A stretch of 64,000 nt of DNA from Ambrosia x helenae (Eukaryota > Streptophyta > Magnoliopsida > Asterales > Asteraceae). Position numbers and translations under genes: made by a program. The notes beneath the pieces were generated by a model. It had not been told where the DNA came from and searched no databases. It worked only from the letters and a program-made list of their open reading frames with translations. Numbering within the stretch: position 1 is the first letter of the stretch; each line of letters starts with the position of its first letter. Where the stretch lies: the NCBI GenBank assembly GCA_030844895.1, contig CM061230.1, forward strand, positions 1 through 64,000, read 5' to 3'. This document shows positions 59,921-64,000 of this stretch, one piece after another.

Positions 59921-59945
59921 GGGGGGGGGGGGGGGGGGGGGGGGG
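59921..59945 (+). repeat. G25 homopolymer at the copia polypurine tract
   Basis: Twenty-five consecutive G directly before the truncated 3' LTR, where the intact relative has GAGGGGGAG. It is either an expanded polypurine tract or an assembly length error. Confidence 0.75.
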
Positions 59946-59946
59946 T

Positions 59947-60054
59947 TGTTAAAATGTTGTACACAATCAGGTGAATCTTTCCAACTCTTTTAATATTTGA
60001 TTAAGTTTGATAAAGTATAAATTCTACTTATGTTATGTTGTGTTATTTTGTTTG
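59947..60054 (+). repeat. truncated 3' LTR of the decayed copia element
   Basis: Only the first 108 bp of the 692 bp LTR remain, up to TATTTTGTTTG; the rest is replaced by a copy of the left flank. Confidence 0.8.
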
Positions 60055-60064
60055 ATTCTTTTGA

Positions 60065-60172
60065 TTAAAATGTTACCAAGTCACTATATGTTGTTACTTA
60101 TATTCTCAAATAAACATTAAATGGTTCGACCGAAACACAATATATAGACAATACAATTTTAAGTGCGTATGA
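60065..60172 (+). repeat. 108 bp flank repeat, right copy
   Basis: Same length as 54207-54314. After GTGCGTATGA it continues into unique sequence instead of an LTR, so it looks like an unoccupied version of the insertion site. Confidence 0.7.
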
Positions 60173-61628
60173 CATGACATGAGTAGATATATGGACCAGG
60201 TTAGAGTTCACTTTTTCAACCTACAAGGCCATGAGGAGATAGAGGTCCCATAAAAGTGTGTACAAATGCAGTAAATATAGATTCACAACTAGTGTATACC
60301 AACTAATGCAAAGAAGAAAGACTTTTGAGAATGTCCAAATGACATTAACACCTAAAATTCCTGATTAATATTTTGTTGGCAGCATGACCCAACCAAATTT
60401 GATTTGAATTTCTTGCACACTCTTATGTGTTTTACCTGCTCCATTTGACCACATTAAACATAACTAATTCCTTAACATACACAATCTGAAAAGAAACTAG
60501 CTGATCAAAATTAAAATTACCACTTGATCATGTAAAAAGTAAATATTAGTAGAAGTGGAATGACAATGGATGAAAGGAGGCAAGTACTGTTATAAGAAAG
60601 TTTCTACAAGACCACCATTCTAGAACTACACTACAAGCACCTAAATCAAAAAAGCATAAATCTTGAAGAAAGTTATGAGTTTTAACTTAATTTCACTTGA
60701 TAAGGTTTTAGTTTACTCCAAAATCTTCGATAAAAGTACCCAAAGTCAATACCCGAACCCATAACCTTCAACGGATGGTGAAAACCACTTTCTTAATGGT
60801 TGACACCATACGTCAAAGGATTGTTTTAGGTGCGTTCTTGACTTCTTCGGTCCATTAGTTTCAAATGATGAGAGTAAAACATCGCCTGCTAAATCTTTCT
60901 TCCTTCATCTCATCCCTTTTGATTCACGCTACAAATCACACAAACGAGAGCTAAGAGTCAAAAAAGAATTCCAGCATTGTGATGGAAAACGTCTCAATAA
61001 GTAGACAAAGTTGTCTAATTTATTCACATTTACAACGATTATGGGTCGCCAAAATTGTTGAAGAACGTGTAGTAGTCGTTAAACATCTCAAACCTTGTAA
61101 AAAGTTATATGCTTGTATTTAGTTGAAATCAAGTTTTACTTGTATAAATCCAAAAGTTACAAATGCATAACTTGACAACACATATGAAACTTGTTTAGAT
61201 ATTTGTAAATATCCAAATACCTTGTTATAATAAACGTCGAAATTATATACTACAAGATCATGAATATACGGTTTTGCCATGGCCTTTTTCTTGCATAGCT
61301 GATTAATGTTTAAGTTTATGATAAATTATGAATAGTATATGTATTATTAAATAAGATTTAGTATTTTTAGTTCCCATCAAATTATTCAAATTAAAACTAA
61401 AACTAACATTAAACCGGACTGAATTTGGGACCCCATATTATTGAAAAATATATAATTCATCATATTATCAAAAGTTATATATGATAGTCCCTCTTTCAAC
61501 TGTTACCTATAAGCAAAAACTAGTTAGAAAAAGGGACTATTAACCATACAAAGTTAAACAAAGTGACCCTCCCCTAGACAACATAGAAAAGGACAGTATC
61601 TTACCATAAAAAACTAAGAGCACAATGG
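60173..61628. other. 3' flank of the HD-ZIP IV gene
   Basis: AT-rich, with no ORF resembling a known protein. The part nearest 61628 should include the 3' UTR of the minus-strand gene. Confidence 0.35.
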
Positions 61629-64000
61629 TTATGCATTCTGGTCAGGAGCCACTGCAGCTTTGATCCTTTCAACAGTGCACTTAATAAGACTATTAACCGT
61701 TGCAACCGAACCAAGTGACAGTTTCGCTGTAGGAATCGAATCAACCAGAATCTGAAACGCAACAGTTAGTAACGATCCACCATTACCGACCTCAAGAATT
61801 GTCCCTCCTTGATGTTTTCCTCCCCCATCTGGAAGTATAGCAAAACCAGATGGCAATAACGCGACATAATCAGGGTCACCACCGCTTAATACCACGTTCA
61901 TTGCTGCAATGTCGACTGGGGCGTAGATAACATATGAACCGTTGAATCATTTGAACTCTCCTGGAGTATTAGCATGTTTCCCTGGCTCGAATTTGCACTC
62001 TAGAAAAAGGGTTCAAATAAAATATATAGTCTTATTATGTGACATATTTGAGAAATATTTCTGTTTGATGATGTTAAAAGCTTACATTGACGCGTAGAAG
62101 CGATACACAGTTTCCTGGATCGCGACCATTAGCGATATGCGCCATTTCTTCAACGTGTCCACCGTTTGAGAGAATGTCCCACTGAATATTTATGTAAAAT
62201 ACAATGCAGAAAATAGCGGTCACTTGAAAGATTTAGGGGGAGATTAAGCAATTAGTATTAGCGACTAGGGTATTTTAATAAGCTCGAGGAGGCTTGATCG
62301 AAATAAGCTTAGCCCGAGCCAAGGAAAGCTCGCTCCTTACTAGGCATGTTGGCTGGTTCCAGTTATAGCCTAAATATATTTAAACTATAGTATATAAATT
62401 CTAAATTGGTAAAATTAAACGAGCTAGCTTGAGCTTTTGATAAGACGAGCTCACCACTACATAAATGAGACCGAGCCCACCTTCGTTCAATTAGGCTCGT
62501 TTACAGGCCTAGCCCCTAGCTAGTAGTGGCATACTTTCATCAACGTTCACTGAAATAAATATCGATTTTTATGTTTGTTGTAAATGGTTACCTCACTCCT
62601 CAAGTTTTCATCGCGAAGGAAATCAAAAACTTGTTTTGGTGGAACTGGGATCCAAAACGATGTGGCAGCACTTAGCACGATACCAGGAGGCCTGCCTGGA
62701 TCATCCACGCTCTTTCTAGTCATGACTCGAACATCATCTGCCCCACTACCGGATAAAGTTGTCCATGTGTGAGTTGTTGAAGCTCCAACACCGCTACAAA
62801 AGCTCAAAACCATTCTCTCGGAGAGTTTCAACATGCTCTTTCGACCTTCTAGAGTTGTTATAACTGTCAAAATGTTGTTTGTTAGAGTCATATCATAGGA
62901 AAGAACACAGATAATACTAGAAGTGTCAGTCTCAAGTCATTCACTTGAGATAGCTCTAATTGAGACATTTGACAATGATTAAACAAATCAAAAGTCTAAA
63001 GAAATCAATTACTTCAAACATTATACTTTATTGAACACCCCCCCCCCCTCCCCAATTGTACCCCCTCTAGTTAATAAGTATTTTACCTCCAACTTCGCCT
63101 CCAGGAATGTTGCTAGCCATCGCACTTGCAAGGCGTTCACATTGTCTATCAAGCGTTGCTACCCAACGTCGTGCCCCAAATGCTAAACCAGAATTCACTA
63201 GTGACCGATAAATATCATGAACAGCTCGATCATCGACTTCAACGTGTTCAACCCATGTAACCTAAATGACAAAAGCCAAACATGAACACTCAATTTTAAA
63301 TCATTTCAGGAAGTTTTTCTTTCAATGTATTTAATAACATAACATTGGCAAATAAACTTTGTAGTTAACATTAATGGTCAATATATGGTTCCCCCAAATA
63401 TGTATATTAGTAAGTACTAGACTACTACTCCTACTGCTAGTATAAATCAACACAATAAAAAACTTAGACCAAGAGTTTCACCTTGGAATATCCATTGGGA
63501 AGTTCTTCAATCAAACAACCCGATGGCCTTCTTCTAGATCTTGCGGTTGTGGAAGGGCGCAAGGTGTCCAAAGATACATCGACCACGGCCCATAACCCAT
63601 CAGTATGTTGTTTACAGTACCTAACAAAATAGTATTCCCGGGTTGGAACTAGTGGTGAAGGAACTTGATACTCGGATGTCATCTGCAAATTACATCACAT
63701 CAGGATAACTTCAGACTAATTAAAAGATGCAAACAATTATAAAAACAGTCGCTGACTTTCTCCCACTCGTACGCATTTATTAAAGTATTTATTTTCTTAC
63801 TTGTTATACCGATCTATTGATAATTGTGACATCAAGTTATTGTTGATAAAGGAACCAGTAGATATTGTTCATACCACTTGTAGAGCTCCATTGTAGTTTC
63901 CAGCCACTCCAGTTGAGAGAACTTCTACAGTCATTGCTCTTGAAACAATCCAGAAAACACATTTGACCATTGATTCTGCATAACCATTATCAGATAAGTG
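61629..64000 (-). CDS. PDF2: HD-ZIP IV transcription factor, PDF2/ATML1 type, 3' part (frame interrupted)
   Basis: HD-ZIP class IV proteins bind L1-box promoters and specify epidermis. Only the START and C-terminal regions are here; homeodomain and zipper lie beyond 64000. Exons right to left: 63875-63975, 63482-63682, 63087-63261, 62592-62863, 62086-62181 and 61629-61999 (stop TAA). Blocks: EVLSTGVAGNYNGALQV, then YQVPSPLVPTREYYFVRYCK, RRRPSGCLIEELPNGYSK, then VTWVEHVEVDDRAVHDIYRS, RKSVDDPGRPPGIVLSAATS, the junction DENLRSE|WDILSNGGHVEEMAHI, ANSSQGNMLILQESSND, then GGDPDYVALLPSGFAILPDG and VATVNSLIKCTVERIKAAV. The C-terminus favours PDF2/ATML1 over ANL2-like members. One-base losses near 61940 and 63949 (GG runs) break the frame; splice sites are intact. 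Confidence 0.88.
62275..62515. mobile_element. MITE-like insert in an HD-ZIP IV intron
   Basis: AGCTCGAGGAGGCTTGATCG on the left and TTAGGCTCGTTTACAGGCCT on the right flank GAGCTAGCTTGAGC-type repeats; this resembles the block at 37905-38050. No coding capacity. It lies between exons 62086-62181 and 62592-62863. Ends approximate. Confidence 0.45.

Larger units (their letters stand above)
54315..60054 (+). mobile_element. decayed Ty1/copia element related to the intact one
   Basis: 5' LTR 54315-55006 (TG...CA, 692 bp), primer site TGGTATCAGAGC at 55007-55018, coding relic 55569-59872, then a G25 run and a 3' LTR truncated to its first 108 bp (59947-60054). The first 108 bp of the LTRs differ at about two sites. 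The leader and gag closely follow the element at 25619, so both belong to one lineage. A Mutator-type MITE interrupts gag. Confidence 0.88.

Noticed and set aside
62547..62891. 114-codon frame as an independent protein
   Set aside because: It is one HD-ZIP IV exon extended into both introns; GT/AG sites at 62592 and 62863 define the coding part.

Overview
This is a plant nuclear window. It holds four intron-bearing host genes embedded in dense retrotransposon, MITE and Helitron sequence. The chromovirus integrase style, long-LTR gypsy elements and MITE families suggest a eudicot, probably Asteraceae; this is an inference, because no organelle or rRNA marker is present. A run of exactly 100 N at 46347-46446 shows that this is a scaffolded draft assembly.

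Layout. 78-5757 (-): DUF547 gene with a MIP1-type leucine zipper and MITE-filled introns. 5758-11078: small DNA transposons (CACTA-like, a complete Helitron at 6963-8122, nested MITEs). 11079-25074 (-): a giant-LTR Ty3/gypsy composite with two nearly identical 3.7 kb LTRs, a 6.3 kb internal region without a readable polyprotein, and a repeated 248 bp internal stub outside the second LTR. Both LTRs carry arrays of palindromic hairpin units. 25075-25618: fragment of another LTR element. 25619-31911 (+): an intact young Ty1/copia element with identical-looking 608 bp LTRs, a 5 bp target duplication and a 1479-codon gag-pol. It ends about 200 bp upstream of the TATA box of an OTU-domain deubiquitinase gene (33678-36041, +). 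36290-42500: Harbinger-like, RRM, Helitron and tandem-repeat debris. 43406-46055 (+): LPA1-type P-loop kinase-like gene. 46447-50070 (-): internally deleted gypsy chromovirus. 51440-53100: a Helitron end and a 665 bp hAT-type element with a perfect 8 bp target duplication. 54315-60054 (+): decayed copia relative of the first one, interrupted by a Mutator-type foldback MITE with a 9 bp target duplication. 61629-64000 (-): 3' part of an HD-ZIP IV (PDF2/ATML1-type) gene that runs off the right edge.

The host genes do not form a pathway. All four keep normal splice sites and family-like protein sequence, but each carries scattered one-base frame shifts, mostly in short homopolymers, and I saw no clear nonsense substitutions. 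The 4.4 kb copia ORF nearby is clean. I read this as more likely uncorrected assembly indels in single-copy DNA than four pseudogenes, but the sequence alone cannot settle it. The most unusual structures are the covarying hairpin family in the gypsy LTRs, the tandem LTR-internal-LTR-internal arrangement, and a three-unit tandem repeat with tRNA-like Pol III A and B boxes beside a Helitron terminus.
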